The notes below the pieces were generated by a model. It was not told the DNA's origin. It worked only from the letters and a program-made list of their open reading frames with translations, and did no database searches. Below are positions 1-6,171 of a DNA stretch of 7,938 nt, in pieces; the stretch's first letter is position 1; each line of letters starts with the position of its first letter. Source of the DNA: Syntrophomonas sp. (GTDB taxonomy: Bacteria > Bacillota > Syntrophomonadia > Syntrophomonadales > Syntrophomonadaceae); assembly GCA_028709355.1 (NCBI GenBank), contig JAQVXF010000050.1:1-7938 (forward strand). Direction: 5' to 3'. The position numbers and the translations under genes were made by a program.

Positions 1-308
1 GGGTAATACGGTTGCAGTATTCCGACCAAGCGTTCCACCAATTGGGTGTCGCCATCCTTGCCGGGATTGGTGAGACTGAGAGTATATACCAGCTCGTTGG
101 CGGCCAGGGTCTGGCCATTGCGGTCATACATCTCCCCCCGCGAGGGTTTGATCGCCATCAGCCTTATCCGGTTCTCCTTGGCCTTGACCTGGTAAACATC
201 ACTATGGAACAGCTGGACCACTGCCAGTTTGATGCATAACACCGCCAGCAGGCCGAATATGATGGCACTATAGGTCTTGAGGCGGGTATCCAAACTGCTT
301 TTTTTCAT
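1..308 (-). CDS. Penicillin-binding protein 2 (elongation transpeptidase), N-terminal fragment cut by window edge
   Basis: This is the N-terminal part (about 102 codons) of a class B penicillin-binding protein of the PBP2/MrdA type. The complete enzyme is a membrane-anchored D,D-transpeptidase that cross-links peptidoglycan during lateral wall growth, working with MreBCD and RodA. Visible are a short basic cytoplasmic N-terminus, one membrane anchor at about residues 13-33, and the typical start of the PBP dimerisation domain, PSRGEMYDRNGQTLAAN (residues 55-71), which matches the family pattern RGxIxDRNGxxLA. The catalytic SxxK, SxN and KTG motifs lie outside the window. The ATG overlaps the mreD stop in an ATGA arrangement (4 bases), so translation is probably coupled. 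An AGGGAAGG ribosome site lies just upstream, inside mreD. The position directly after mreD supports an elongation PBP rather than a sporulation or division PBP. The exact subfamily cannot be fixed from the fragment. Confidence 0.88.
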   Translation of the reverse strand, partial: MKKSSLDTRLKTYSAIIFGLLAVLCIKLAVVQLFHSDVYQVKAKENRIRLMAIKPSRGEMYDRNGQTLAANELVYTLSLTNPGKDGDTQLVERLVGILQPYY

Positions 309-808
309 CCGCTCTGGCCTTCCCTGAGTACGCCGGCCCTGGAGGAGCGGCAATACCACATATATAGAGGTATGGCGATGACGATGTTATATATCCCCTG
401 GAACAGCAGGTCAGCCAGTAAGGCTCTATCCAGTCCCAGCCCCGGGATAGCGACCATGGAAATGATAAACAACAACATAGCATTGATGACTGTACCGGTC
501 ACGACCCCTATCAGTCCCACCATGAGGTTGTCCTGGTAAACATTGCCTTGCATGCGCCCCAGGATAAAGGCGGTAATCCCCTTGCTGATGGCGTTGACCC
601 CGATCATGCGGCCTAAGTACAGGTCTTCCCATAAACCACAGGCTACACCATACATGGCGCCTTTGCTGGAGCCGTTGAAAACCGCATAAAATATGACCAG
701 AATAAGGAGCAAGTCCGGTACCACTCCTTGGATCGGGATGGCTCTGAACAACGTGGACTGCAGGAATATGGCCAGAAACGGCAGCAAGACGAGGATGAGG
801 GAGCGCAT
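305..808 (-). CDS. mreD: Rod shape-determining protein MreD
   Basis: MreD is the small polytopic membrane component of the rod complex that directs lateral peptidoglycan synthesis. The 167-residue product is almost wholly hydrophobic, with about five membrane segments (near residues 3-22, 30-46, 72-85, 95-120 and 134-152). It carries the conserved GLWEDLYLGRMIG stretch (residues 58-70), which corresponds to the family's G-x-x-x-D-x-x-x-G-x-x-G loop. The length is typical of the family. The ATG lies 5 bases after the mreC stop, with AAGGGG across the mreC end as ribosome site. The stop overlaps the next gene's start as ATGA. MreD sequences diverge strongly, so the assignment rests on hydropathy, the loop motif and position between mreC and an elongation PBP. 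Confidence 0.93.
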   Translation of the reverse strand: MRSLILVLLPFLAIFLQSTLFRAIPIQGVVPDLLLILVIFYAVFNGSSKGAMYGVACGLWEDLYLGRMIGVNAISKGITAFILGRMQGNVYQDNLMVGLIGVVTGTVINAMLLFIISMVAIPGLGLDRALLADLLFQGIYNIVIAIPLYMWYCRSSRAGVLREGQSG

Positions 809-813
809 AGGGC

Positions 814-1674
814 CTACACCCCTTGATCGGCTGGCGAGGGGCCAGCCGGGAAAGACTTGATTATCAATACTTCCTCCAGCCGGTCGAAATCGACCGCCGG
901 TGCCACATAGGCAGAAAGGACCAAACCATTGGCTTCCTTCTGGACATCCCGGACTGTACCGATCAGGATGCCCGGCGGATAGATCTGGGACAAACCCGAG
1001 GTGACCACCGGTTCTCCCCCCTGTACCTGGGAATAGTAGGGGATGTTGATCATCCGCAGCTGGCCGTTCCCGACGCCTTCCACTATGCCCCGGTTTTCCC
1101 TGGTCTGCTGGAGAATAGCTCCCACCGCCATCTCCCGGTCGGTGAGCAGCATTACCTGGGCAGTGCCCTTGCTCACGTTGACCAGCTTGCCGACCAGACC
1201 ATCCGGGGTTATGACCGGCATATTCAAGACCAAGCCGAAGTCGGCCCCTTTGTCGATGGTCAGGGTCTTATACCAGTTGTTGGAGGCCCGGGCGATGATC
1301 CGGGCTGCTTCTAATTCATAGGAGTTGGGCTGGGCATTCTTGTAATCAAGCAGCCGCCTCAATCTCTCCACTTCAGCCTGGCTCTCCCGCAGCTGCATGA
1401 CCTCCAAACCCAATTGCTGGTTTTTGGCCTGCTCGGTCGCCAGGAGCTGGCTCATATCCTGGATGCCCAACATCCTGGTGCTCAACTGCCCCAAGCCTTG
1501 CTGAATCCAGTCTGTACCTCTCTGCAGCGGGGCATAGCTGTTTCTCACCCATCGTTCGGCGCTGTTCAGCCCCGGGCTGTCATCGGCACTCAGTTTCACC
1601 ACCGCCAACAGGACCAAGGCCGTCAACAACAGTATCCAAAAACCCTTTTGCCTAAATATTCTAAACAAACCCAT
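814..1674 (-). CDS. mreC: Rod shape-determining protein MreC
   Basis: MreC is the extracytoplasmic scaffold of the rod complex. It links MreB and MreD in the membrane to the cell-wall synthases. The 286-residue product has a short basic N-terminus, one membrane anchor (about 11-29), a coiled coil rich in Leu, Glu and Gln (about 72-112) that mediates dimerisation in the family, and then the beta-domain. Family signatures are DKGADFGLVLNMPVI followed by GLVGKLV (about 141-165) and VVTSGLSQIYPPGILIGTV (about 223-241). The ATG is preceded by TAGGTGA, a good anti-SD match but placed very close to it. A TTG two codons downstream (1668-1666) would have better spacing, so the true start could be two residues shorter. 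It sits 18 bases after mreB in the expected mreB-mreC-mreD order. The C-terminus after about residue 275 is a short Pro/Ser/Gly-rich tail. Confidence 0.96.
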   Translation of the reverse strand: MGLFRIFRQKGFWILLLTALVLLAVVKLSADDSPGLNSAERWVRNSYAPLQRGTDWIQQGLGQLSTRMLGIQDMSQLLATEQAKNQQLGLEVMQLRESQAEVERLRRLLDYKNAQPNSYELEAARIIARASNNWYKTLTIDKGADFGLVLNMPVITPDGLVGKLVNVSKGTAQVMLLTDREMAVGAILQQTRENRGIVEGVGNGQLRMINIPYYSQVQGGEPVVTSGLSQIYPPGILIGTVRDVQKEANGLVLSAYVAPAVDFDRLEEVLIIKSFPAGPSPADQGV

Positions 1675-1692
1675 TCACCTAATTAAGCCAAT

Positions 1693-2715
1693 TTAAGCAT
1701 GCCATCTGGGATTCGAAGTCATCTTTTTCAAAACTCCAATGTTCTCCAACACCCGGCCGGTACCCCGGGCTACTGCCAGCAAGGGTTCTTCACACAGGTA
1801 GACCGGCATGTGGGTCTCATAACCGATCAGCTTATCCAGACCCCGTAATAAGGCCCCACCACCGGCCATCACTATCCCCCGGTCCATAATATCGGAGGCC
1901 AGTTCCGGGGGGGTCTTCTCCAGGCACACCTTGATCCCTTCCACGATCTGGTCCACCGTCTCCTGCAAGGCTTGCTGGATCTCCCCGGCTGATATCTTGA
2001 TGGTCTGAGGCAGACCGCTGACCAGGTCCCGCCCTTTTACCTCGTAGTAGTCCTCGGGATCCTCAAGGATAGCCGAGCCGATACTGATCTTGATGTCTTC
2101 TGCGGTTCGCTCGCCGATGAGCAGGTTGTAGTTCCTCTTCAGATGCTGGATGATGGCCTCATCCATCTTGTCGCCCCCGACCCGCACCGACTTGGCGGTT
2201 ACGATACCTCCAAGGGAGATGACCGCCACCTCGGTGGTCCCACCTCCGATGTCGACGATCATGTTGCCGGTCGGTTCATGCACCGGCAATCCAGCTCCGA
2301 TCGCTGCTGCCATGGGCTCTTCCAGCAGATAGGCTTCCTTGGCCCCTCCGGCCAGGGCAGCCTCCTTGACGGCTCTCTCCTCCACCGTGGTGCAGCCGGT
2401 AGGGATGCTGATCACTACCCTGGGTTTGACCAAGGATCGATTCCCCCCCAGAGCCTTGCTTATAAAATACTTCAACATAGATTGGGTCACCTCGAAGTCG
2501 GCTATGACCCCATCCTTCATGGGGCGAATGGCCACGATGCTGCCTGGGGTGCGGCCAATCATGCGCTTGGCTTCTTCGCCTACTGCCACCACTCGTCCAC
2601 TCTGGACCTGGATGGCCACTACCGAAGGTTCAGTGAGGACCACTCCCTGCCCTTTCAGGTGGACCAACGTATTGGCTGTACCAAGATCTATCCCTAAATC
2701 CTTGCTAAAAAACAC
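1693..2715 (-). CDS. mreB: Rod shape-determining actin homologue MreB
   Basis: MreB is the bacterial actin that forms membrane-bound filaments and positions the lateral wall-synthesis machinery. The 340-residue product has the full actin-fold nucleotide site. Phosphate-1 is DLGTANT at residues 10-16, a conserved LLEEPMAAAIGAGL stretch lies at 130-143, phosphate-2 is DIGGGTTEV at 155-163, and the adenosine-binding MAGGGALLRGLD lies at 283-294. The N-terminal MFFSKDLG is hydrophobic and could contact the membrane, as in other MreBs. The start codon is GTG, preceded by a consensus AAGGAGG (2726-2732) with a 10-base spacer. No ATG fits this end of the domain. It lies 21 bases after radC and 18 before mreC, with no room for a terminator, so it is probably co-transcribed with both. 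A paralogue (Mbl or MreBH type) cannot be excluded by sequence alone, but the mreCD context favours mreB. Confidence 0.98.
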   Translation of the reverse strand: MFFSKDLGIDLGTANTLVHLKGQGVVLTEPSVVAIQVQSGRVVAVGEEAKRMIGRTPGSIVAIRPMKDGVIADFEVTQSMLKYFISKALGGNRSLVKPRVVISIPTGCTTVEERAVKEAALAGGAKEAYLLEEPMAAAIGAGLPVHEPTGNMIVDIGGGTTEVAVISLGGIVTAKSVRVGGDKMDEAIIQHLKRNYNLLIGERTAEDIKISIGSAILEDPEDYYEVKGRDLVSGLPQTIKISAGEIQQALQETVDQIVEGIKVCLEKTPPELASDIMDRGIVMAGGGALLRGLDKLIGYETHMPVYLCEEPLLAVARGTGRVLENIGVLKKMTSNPRWHA

Positions 2716-2725
2716 TTCTGTGCTT

Positions 2726-2732
2726 CCTCCTT
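2726..2732 (-). promoter_or_regulatory. Ribosome binding site of mreB
   Basis: The minus strand reads AAGGAGG, the full consensus core, ten bases before the GTG at 2715-2713. It fixes the non-ATG start of mreB. It is the strongest ribosome site in the window, in keeping with the high level of MreB usually needed. Confidence 0.8.
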
Positions 2733-2736
2733 AGCC

Positions 2737-3432
2737 TTATATTAGACCCTTTTCCTTAAAACTGCAGTAGGTCTGCTCCCCGATGATGACATGGTCCAGG
2801 ATCTGAATCCCCATTATCTGGCCGGCCTCAGTCAACCGGCGGGTTATGTCGATATCTTGCCGGCTGGGAGTGGGATCCCCGCTGGGATGGTTGTGGGCCA
2901 GAATAATTGAGGCAGCGCTGCGTTTCACCGCGGTCTTGAATACTTCCCGGGGATGGACGATAGAACTGTGCAGGCCTCCTACCGACACATTCTCTTTGGT
3001 TATCACTCCGCCTTTTCTATCCAGGTACATGACCAGGAAATGTTCCCGGTCGTAGCCTCGCATTTCCTGGACCAGCACCGTTTCGGCATACTCCTGTACA
3101 TCTTCGGGGGACTGGATCAGGAACTTGGTTTCGATGTCCCGGGCGATGCGCCGCCCTATCTCCAAAGCCGCCTGGATGGTGGCCGCTTTGGCTTTACCCA
3201 CTCCCTTGACCTGGACCAGTTCCTCCAAGGTGGCATCCCGGAGACGGCGCAAGCCATGATAGGTGTCCAGAAGTTGATTGGCCAATTCCAGCGCACTGGT
3301 CTCCCGGGTACCATTGCCCAGGATTATAGCCAGCAGTTCATGATCATTCAGTTGCTCTGCGCCCAGAGCTGCCAGCTTCTCACGGGGTCGGGCATCACTG
3401 GGCATATCCTTGATAAGGGTAGTGTAATGCAC
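2737..3432 (-). CDS. radC: RadC family JAMM/MPN-domain protein
   Basis: This is a 231-residue RadC (UPF0758) protein. The name comes from an old E. coli repair locus that was later reassigned, and the cellular role of the family is unresolved. Visible in order are an N-terminal stretch PSDARPREKL (11-20), a helix-hairpin-helix with VKGVGKAKA (75-83) of the DNA-binding type, and a C-terminal JAMM metalloprotease-like domain. The zinc-ligand signature H180-x-H182-PSGD with Asp193 (HNHPSGDPTPSRQD) is intact, so the metal site should form. The length is normal for the family. The start is GTG three bases after the maf stop. GGAGGT inside the maf 3' end (3443-3448) sits ten bases upstream, which points to coupled translation. 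An internal ATG at codon 10 would trim the usual N-terminus and has no comparable ribosome site. The maf - radC - mreB order is common in Firmicutes and other bacteria. Confidence 0.95.
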   Translation of the reverse strand: MHYTTLIKDMPSDARPREKLAALGAEQLNDHELLAIILGNGTRETSALELANQLLDTYHGLRRLRDATLEELVQVKGVGKAKAATIQAALEIGRRIARDIETKFLIQSPEDVQEYAETVLVQEMRGYDREHFLVMYLDRKGGVITKENVSVGGLHSSIVHPREVFKTAVKRSAASIILAHNHPSGDPTPSRQDIDITRRLTEAGQIMGIQILDHVIIGEQTYCSFKEKGLI

Positions 3433-3435
3433 AGA

Positions 3436-4017
3436 TCAATGTACCTCCAGCAAGTCCACACCTTTCCTGCGCAACATCATATTTAACCTATTTAAGGGCA
3501 GTCCCACCACATTGTAAAAACAGCCCTCGATACGTTCCACCAATAGGGCACCCCAGCCCTGGATAGAGTATGCCCCGGCCTTGTCGGTCCACTCTTCGTG
3601 GTCCAGGTAGTTGCTGATATCGGCATCGGAAAGGGGGCGGAAAAAGACGTTGGTGCATTCCACCGCTAGGTCCGGTGCGGCCCCCGCTTCGAATACACAA
3701 AGGCCGGTCAGGACCTGATGGCTGAGACCACTCAAGCGGCGCAGCATAGCATGCGCATCATCCCGGTGGTTGGGTTTGCCCATCACCAGCCCTTGCCGGC
3801 AAACCACGGTATCGGCAGCTATAACGATCCCGGTCTCCAGGCCTTTAATAATCTGGCTGGCCTTCTGCAGGGCGATGCTGCAAACCAACTGTTCGGGTGA
3901 TGTTGAGATAGAAATGTCTTCCGTTATGTTAGCGGGGGCGATCGTGAAATCTACCCCCATCTGCTGCAATAGATACTGCCTCCGGGGTGACTCGGAGGCC
4001 AGGATTATCTTCTTCAA
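3436..4017 (-). CDS. maf: Maf family nucleoside triphosphate pyrophosphatase
   Basis: Maf proteins hydrolyse non-canonical or pyrimidine NTPs (dTTP/UTP-type or modified nucleotides) to the monophosphate and pyrophosphate, a house-cleaning role; in Bacillus Maf is linked to septum control. The 193-residue product has all the family landmarks: LASESPRRQYLL at the N-terminus (SESPRR at 8-13), a lysine in LQKA (K52), the catalytic Asp in AADTVV (D69), GKP (80-82), HQVLTG (100-105), DKAGAYSIQG (145-154), ERIEG (161-165) and NVVGLP (169-174). The start is TTG at 4017-4015, with AGAGG eight bases upstream. There is no in-frame ATG at this position, and the protein begins at the usual point, MKKIILAS. 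It lies 20 bases after the DUF4321 gene, and its 3' end contains the radC ribosome site. Which substrate class it prefers cannot be read with confidence here. Confidence 0.96.
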   Translation of the reverse strand: MKKIILASESPRRQYLLQQMGVDFTIAPANITEDISISTSPEQLVCSIALQKASQIIKGLETGIVIAADTVVCRQGLVMGKPNHRDDAHAMLRRLSGLSHQVLTGLCVFEAGAAPDLAVECTNVFFRPLSDADISNYLDHEEWTDKAGAYSIQGWGALLVERIEGCFYNVVGLPLNRLNMMLRRKGVDLLEVH

Positions 4018-4037
4018 TTTGGAATCCTCTTTAATAA

Positions 4038-4304
4038 TTACAGTCTTTTATAGAACACCCAGGCTAAAATGAATCCGAGTATGCTAAAAAAGTTTATATT
4101 GAACATGAAGCCAAAGCTTAATGAAAAAACATGCAGGTCCATGGTGAAGGTAGGCAGTCCCACGCTCTGCACTCGTCCCAGGATACTCAGCGCGGGCCAA
4201 AGCTTGACGATTGCGTCACCTATCCAACTGCCTATTATGCCTCCTATGACCATCAGCAGCAACAGCAATTGCCAGCCTGGATAGGTTCTTGCTCGGCCTG
4301 CCAC
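4038..4304 (-). CDS. DUF4321 family small membrane protein
   Basis: This is a small membrane protein of unknown function resembling the DUF4321 family, which I recall as common in Clostridia. With the GTG start chosen here it has 88 residues. A first membrane segment (LLLLLMVIGGIIGSWIGDAI) carries the Gly-rich GGIIGSWIGD pattern. A loop follows, then HVFSLSFGFMFNINFFSILG and a final membrane segment ending in YKRL. I chose GTG 4304-4302 because GGGGGG (4311-4316) lies six bases upstream and can pair with the anti-SD through G-U pairs. The longer ATG reading (4340, 100 residues, adding a Lys/Arg-rich MLHLKKRDGGKP end) has no visible ribosome site, and its start falls inside a candidate promoter. 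The gene leads the maf - radC - mreBCD unit and starts just after the rex terminator. The location suggests an envelope-related job, but this is inference only. Confidence 0.8.
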   Translation of the reverse strand: MAGRARTYPGWQLLLLLMVIGGIIGSWIGDAIVKLWPALSILGRVQSVGLPTFTMDLHVFSLSFGFMFNINFFSILGFILAWVFYKRL

Positions 4305-4310
4305 CGGTTT

Positions 4311-4316
4311 CCCCCC
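4311..4316 (-). promoter_or_regulatory. Candidate ribosome binding site deciding the DUF4321 start
   Basis: The minus strand has six G residues here, followed by AAACCG and then GTG at 4304-4302. Poly-G can pair with CCUCC of 16S rRNA using one G-U pair, and a similar AGGGGG precedes the DUF47 gene in this window. It supports the shorter reading of DUF4321 over the ATG at 4340. Confidence 0.45.
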
Positions 4317-4330
4317 GTCACGTTTTTTCA

Positions 4331-4359
4331 AGTGTAGCATTAGTAAAGGTCAAAAACAA
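4331..4359 (-). promoter_or_regulatory. Weak candidate promoter for the DUF4321-maf-radC-mreBCD unit
   Basis: On the minus strand TTGTTT (4359-4354) and TACACT (4336-4331) are separated by exactly 17 bases, each matching four of six consensus positions. It lies immediately after the rex terminator, where a new promoter would be expected. The predicted transcription start (about 4324) would precede the poly-G ribosome site and the GTG start by a short leader. The match is modest. Readthrough from rex is the alternative. Confidence 0.35.
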
Positions 4360-4371
4360 GGCGATAAGAAA

Positions 4372-4397
4372 GGAGGCCGGCCCTTGCGGCGGCCTCC
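4372..4397 (-). terminator. Intrinsic terminator of rex
   Basis: Eleven bases past the rex stop, the minus strand forms a GC-rich hairpin. GGAGGCC pairs with GGCCTCC, and an inner GCC pairs with GGC across one bulged C, giving ten base pairs around a GCAAG loop. TTTCTTATC follows. The T tract is interrupted, so some readthrough into DUF4321 is possible. Confidence 0.75.
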
Positions 4398-4407
4398 GGT
4401 GCCTGGT

Positions 4408-5037
4408 CTAGCTGTTGTGGGAAAGATTGAAACTGAGCACCTTGAGGTTTACAGCCAGATCTACGTTCCTCATCACTATGTCGGGAGGCACCCGGAGCAC
4501 CTGCGGGGAGAAATTCAGGATGGCTGCCACCCCGGCTTCCACCAACCGGTCTGTGACCCGCTGGGCTTCCATTGCCGGAACTGTGATTATACCGATATTG
4601 ATATCATGTTCCTTGATGAGGTTCTCTAGTTTGTCCAGCGAATCCACCACCACCCCGGCCAGATCCTGCCCAACCATCTTCTCATCCACGTCAATGATAG
4701 CTTTGATGGAGAATCCCCGTTGCCGGAAACCCTCATAAAGGGCCAGGGCTGAACCTAATTTCCCGGCTCCGATTATGGCCAAATTCCACTCCCGGTTCAA
4801 GCCCAGTATCTTGGTCAGGTTACCCAGAAGGTCATCTACCCGGTAGCCGACCCCGCGAGTACCGAACTCGCCGAAATAAGCCAGGTCTTTGCGGACCTGA
4901 GCGGAGCTGACCCCAACACTGTTGGCGATCTCCTCGGAGGAGACGGTCTCCACCCCCGCCTTGCGCATATTGCTAAGTTGCCGCGAATATATGGAGAGGC
5001 GGACGACGGTGGCCTCAGGAATCTTGTAAGCTTTCAA
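4408..5037 (-). CDS. rex: Redox-sensing transcriptional repressor Rex
   Basis: Rex is a homodimeric repressor that binds DNA when NAD+ is high and releases it when NADH rises, controlling fermentation, hydrogenase and respiratory genes. The product is 209 residues from the chosen start, typical of the family. An N-terminal winged helix (about 5-70) contains IPEATVVRLSIYSRQL and SSAQVRKDLAYFGEFGTRGVGY. It is followed by a Rossmann fold with GAGKLG (90-95) and an acidic IIDVDEKMVG strand end (about 104-113), and then NFSPQVLRVP (165-174). I chose TTG 5037-5035 because AAGGAG (5047-5052) sits nine bases upstream and the protein then begins at the usual KAYKIPEAT. The upstream in-frame GTG at 5067 has no ribosome site and lies at the predicted transcription start. 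The gene is flanked by its own promoter and terminator, so it appears monocistronic. An operator-like palindrome suggests autoregulation. Confidence 0.97.
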   Translation of the reverse strand: MKAYKIPEATVVRLSIYSRQLSNMRKAGVETVSSEEIANSVGVSSAQVRKDLAYFGEFGTRGVGYRVDDLLGNLTKILGLNREWNLAIIGAGKLGSALALYEGFRQRGFSIKAIIDVDEKMVGQDLAGVVVDSLDKLENLIKEHDINIGIITVPAMEAQRVTDRLVEAGVAAILNFSPQVLRVPPDIVMRNVDLAVNLKVLSFNLSHNS

Positions 5038-5046
5038 AATTCCCCA

Positions 5047-5052
5047 CTCCTT
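5047..5052 (-). promoter_or_regulatory. Ribosome binding site of rex
   Basis: The minus strand reads AAGGAG, nine bases before TTG 5037-5035. This decides the start in favour of TTG over the GTG at 5067, which lies upstream of this site. The candidate Rex operator abuts it on the upstream side. Confidence 0.75.
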
Positions 5053-5069
5053 TGTAATAAAAATCACTA
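5052..5069. promoter_or_regulatory. Candidate Rex operator overlapping the rex transcription start
   Basis: The plus strand reads TTGTAATAAAAATCACTA. It resembles the Rex consensus TTGTGA-N6-TCACAA (Bacillus type), with 5 of 6 positions matching in each half-site and an A/T-only centre, the usual 18-base length. It lies 5 bases past the -10 box, covers the predicted transcription start and touches the ribosome site. Bound Rex would therefore block its own transcription. The call rests on consensus knowledge and position. No footprint is available. Confidence 0.5.
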
Positions 5070-5074
5070 TCTCT

Positions 5075-5103
5075 ATTATCTACGTTACCAGACAAATTGG
5101 CAA
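5075..5103 (-). promoter_or_regulatory. Sigma-A-type promoter of rex
   Basis: The minus strand shows TTGCCA (5103-5098), a 17-base spacer, and GATAAT (5080-5075). Each hexamer differs from consensus at one position. The predicted start, about 5068, gives a leader of about 30 bases that contains the AAGGAG site. It lies after the pit terminator, so rex has an independent promoter. Confidence 0.7.
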
Positions 5104-5123
5104 AAGGTTTCTAAATAAAAATA

Positions 5124-5140
5124 TCCGCCGAAAGGGCGGA
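5124..5140 (-). terminator. Intrinsic terminator of the DUF47-pit unit
   Basis: The minus strand forms TCCGCC - CTTTC loop - GGCGGA (six base pairs), followed by TATTTTTATTT, a good U-rich tail. It begins 32 bases after the pit stop codon and ends the phosphate unit before the rex promoter. Confidence 0.8.
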
Positions 5141-5172
5141 AATGGCTGGGGAATGGCGAGTAAGCCGGGCGA

Positions 5173-6171
5173 TCAGCCGTTCAGGAGCCGGTAACATATC
5201 ATGGCTACAAAAGCTGCCGAGGGGATGGTGACGAACCAGGCCACCACTATCTGGCGGGCGATGTTCCATCTCACTCCCTTGATCCGTTTGGCGGCACCGA
5301 CTCCCATGATGGATGATGATACCACATGGGTGGTGCTGACGGGGATACCCATTAAGCTGGCTCCGTAGATGACCGAAGCCGAGGTGAAGTCAGCCGCAAA
5401 TCCGTTGATGGGTTCGATGCGGAAGATCTTGCCGCCCATGGTCCGGATGATGCGCCAGCCTCCGAAAGCAGTGCCGGCCGACATGGCCAATGCGCAGGCT
5501 ACTTTGACCCAGGGCAGCACCACGAAAGTATCTATCATGCCCGCCCCCACCAAAGCCATAGTGATGATCCCCATCGATTTCTGGGCATCATTGGAGCCAT
5601 GGGCAAAAGAGGCCATACAAGCAGTCAGCACCTGCAGGCTGCGAAACCTGAGATTGATGCGGACCGGAGACGAATTCCTGAATATCCAGAACAGGAGAGT
5701 CATTATGAGGCTGCCCATCACCAACCCGATCAAGGGTGAAGTAACCAGGCCGGCGACTATCCTGAGCAAGCCATCCCAGAGTACCGCTGCGGTACCATGC
5801 CGGGCGATGACCGCCCCCACCAAGCCCCCAATCAAGGCGTGGGAGGAACTGCTGGGTATACCGAAGTACCAGGTAAACAAGTTCCAGAAGATGGCCCCGA
5901 TCAAGGCAGCTATTATGACCAGCGGCACCACATCAGCTTCGGCTACGATGTTCTTGCCGATGGTAGCCGCCACTGCAGTGCCGCTTATGGCCCCGAGGAA
6001 GTTGAAGGTGGCCGAGATGATGACGGCATTGCGCGGTGACACCGCCTTGGTGGAGACCGAGGTGGCGATGGCATTGGCAGTATCATGAAATCCATTGATG
6101 TAGTCGAATAGAAGCGCAAAGGCTACTATCAGGAATACCCAGCCGGTACTGAAAACGTCAGGGCTAAACAT
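5173..6171 (-). CDS. Pit family inorganic phosphate transporter
   Basis: This is a PiT-family (PF01384) membrane permease, a low-affinity carrier that couples phosphate (or metal-phosphate) uptake to the ion gradient. The 332-residue product shows the family's internal duplication. The first half has FDYINGFHDTANAIATS (22-38) and FGIPSSSSHALIGGLVGA (103-120). The second half has ASFAHGSNDAQKSMGI (197-212) and MGIPVSTTHVVSSSIMGVGA (274-293). The two SND/HDT-type motifs and the two GIPxSxxH motifs are the substrate-site hallmarks. About ten membrane segments can be drawn. The size is that of compact bacterial Pit proteins without the long central cytoplasmic loop of E. coli PitA. The ATG overlaps the end of the DUF47 gene by eight bases, which suggests coupled translation, and the closest ribosome site (AAGGGG) lies rather far upstream. 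No defect is seen. Proton- versus sodium-coupling cannot be read from the sequence. Confidence 0.95.
   Translation of the reverse strand: MFSPDVFSTGWVFLIVAFALLFDYINGFHDTANAIATSVSTKAVSPRNAVIISATFNFLGAISGTAVAATIGKNIVAEADVVPLVIIAALIGAIFWNLFTWYFGIPSSSSHALIGGLVGAVIARHGTAAVLWDGLLRIVAGLVTSPLIGLVMGSLIMTLLFWIFRNSSPVRINLRFRSLQVLTACMASFAHGSNDAQKSMGIITMALVGAGMIDTFVVLPWVKVACALAMSAGTAFGGWRIIRTMGGKIFRIEPINGFAADFTSASVIYGASLMGIPVSTTHVVSSSIMGVGAAKRIKGVRWNIARQIVVAWFVTIPSAAFVAMICYRLLNG

Noticed and set aside
63..140. The 75-codon plus-strand frame near the left edge (12-239) as a small gene
   Set aside because: It is antisense to the PBP2 N-terminus, which has a membrane anchor and the RGxxxDRNG motif. No signal supports the plus-strand frame.
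823..1314. 163-codon plus-strand open frame antisense to mreC
   Set aside because: It is fully inside mreC on the opposite strand and resembles no known protein. mreC itself has clear family motifs.
2143..2697. 184-codon plus-strand open frame antisense to mreB (and a 131-codon one at 2339-2734)
   Set aside because: Both are shadows of mreB. They are rich in His, Asp, Pro and Ser, with no family resemblance and no promoter or ribosome site.
5038..5172. Riboswitch or small RNA in the longest gap (pit to rex)
   Set aside because: The 135 bases are accounted for by the pit terminator, the rex promoter, the candidate operator and the ribosome site. The rex leader is only about 30 bases, too short for a riboswitch.
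5369..6088. 239-codon open frame on the plus strand, antisense to pit
   Set aside because: It lies wholly opposite a well-supported permease gene, has no recognisable domain or good ribosome site, and its composition is that expected of the complement of a GC-rich membrane-protein gene.
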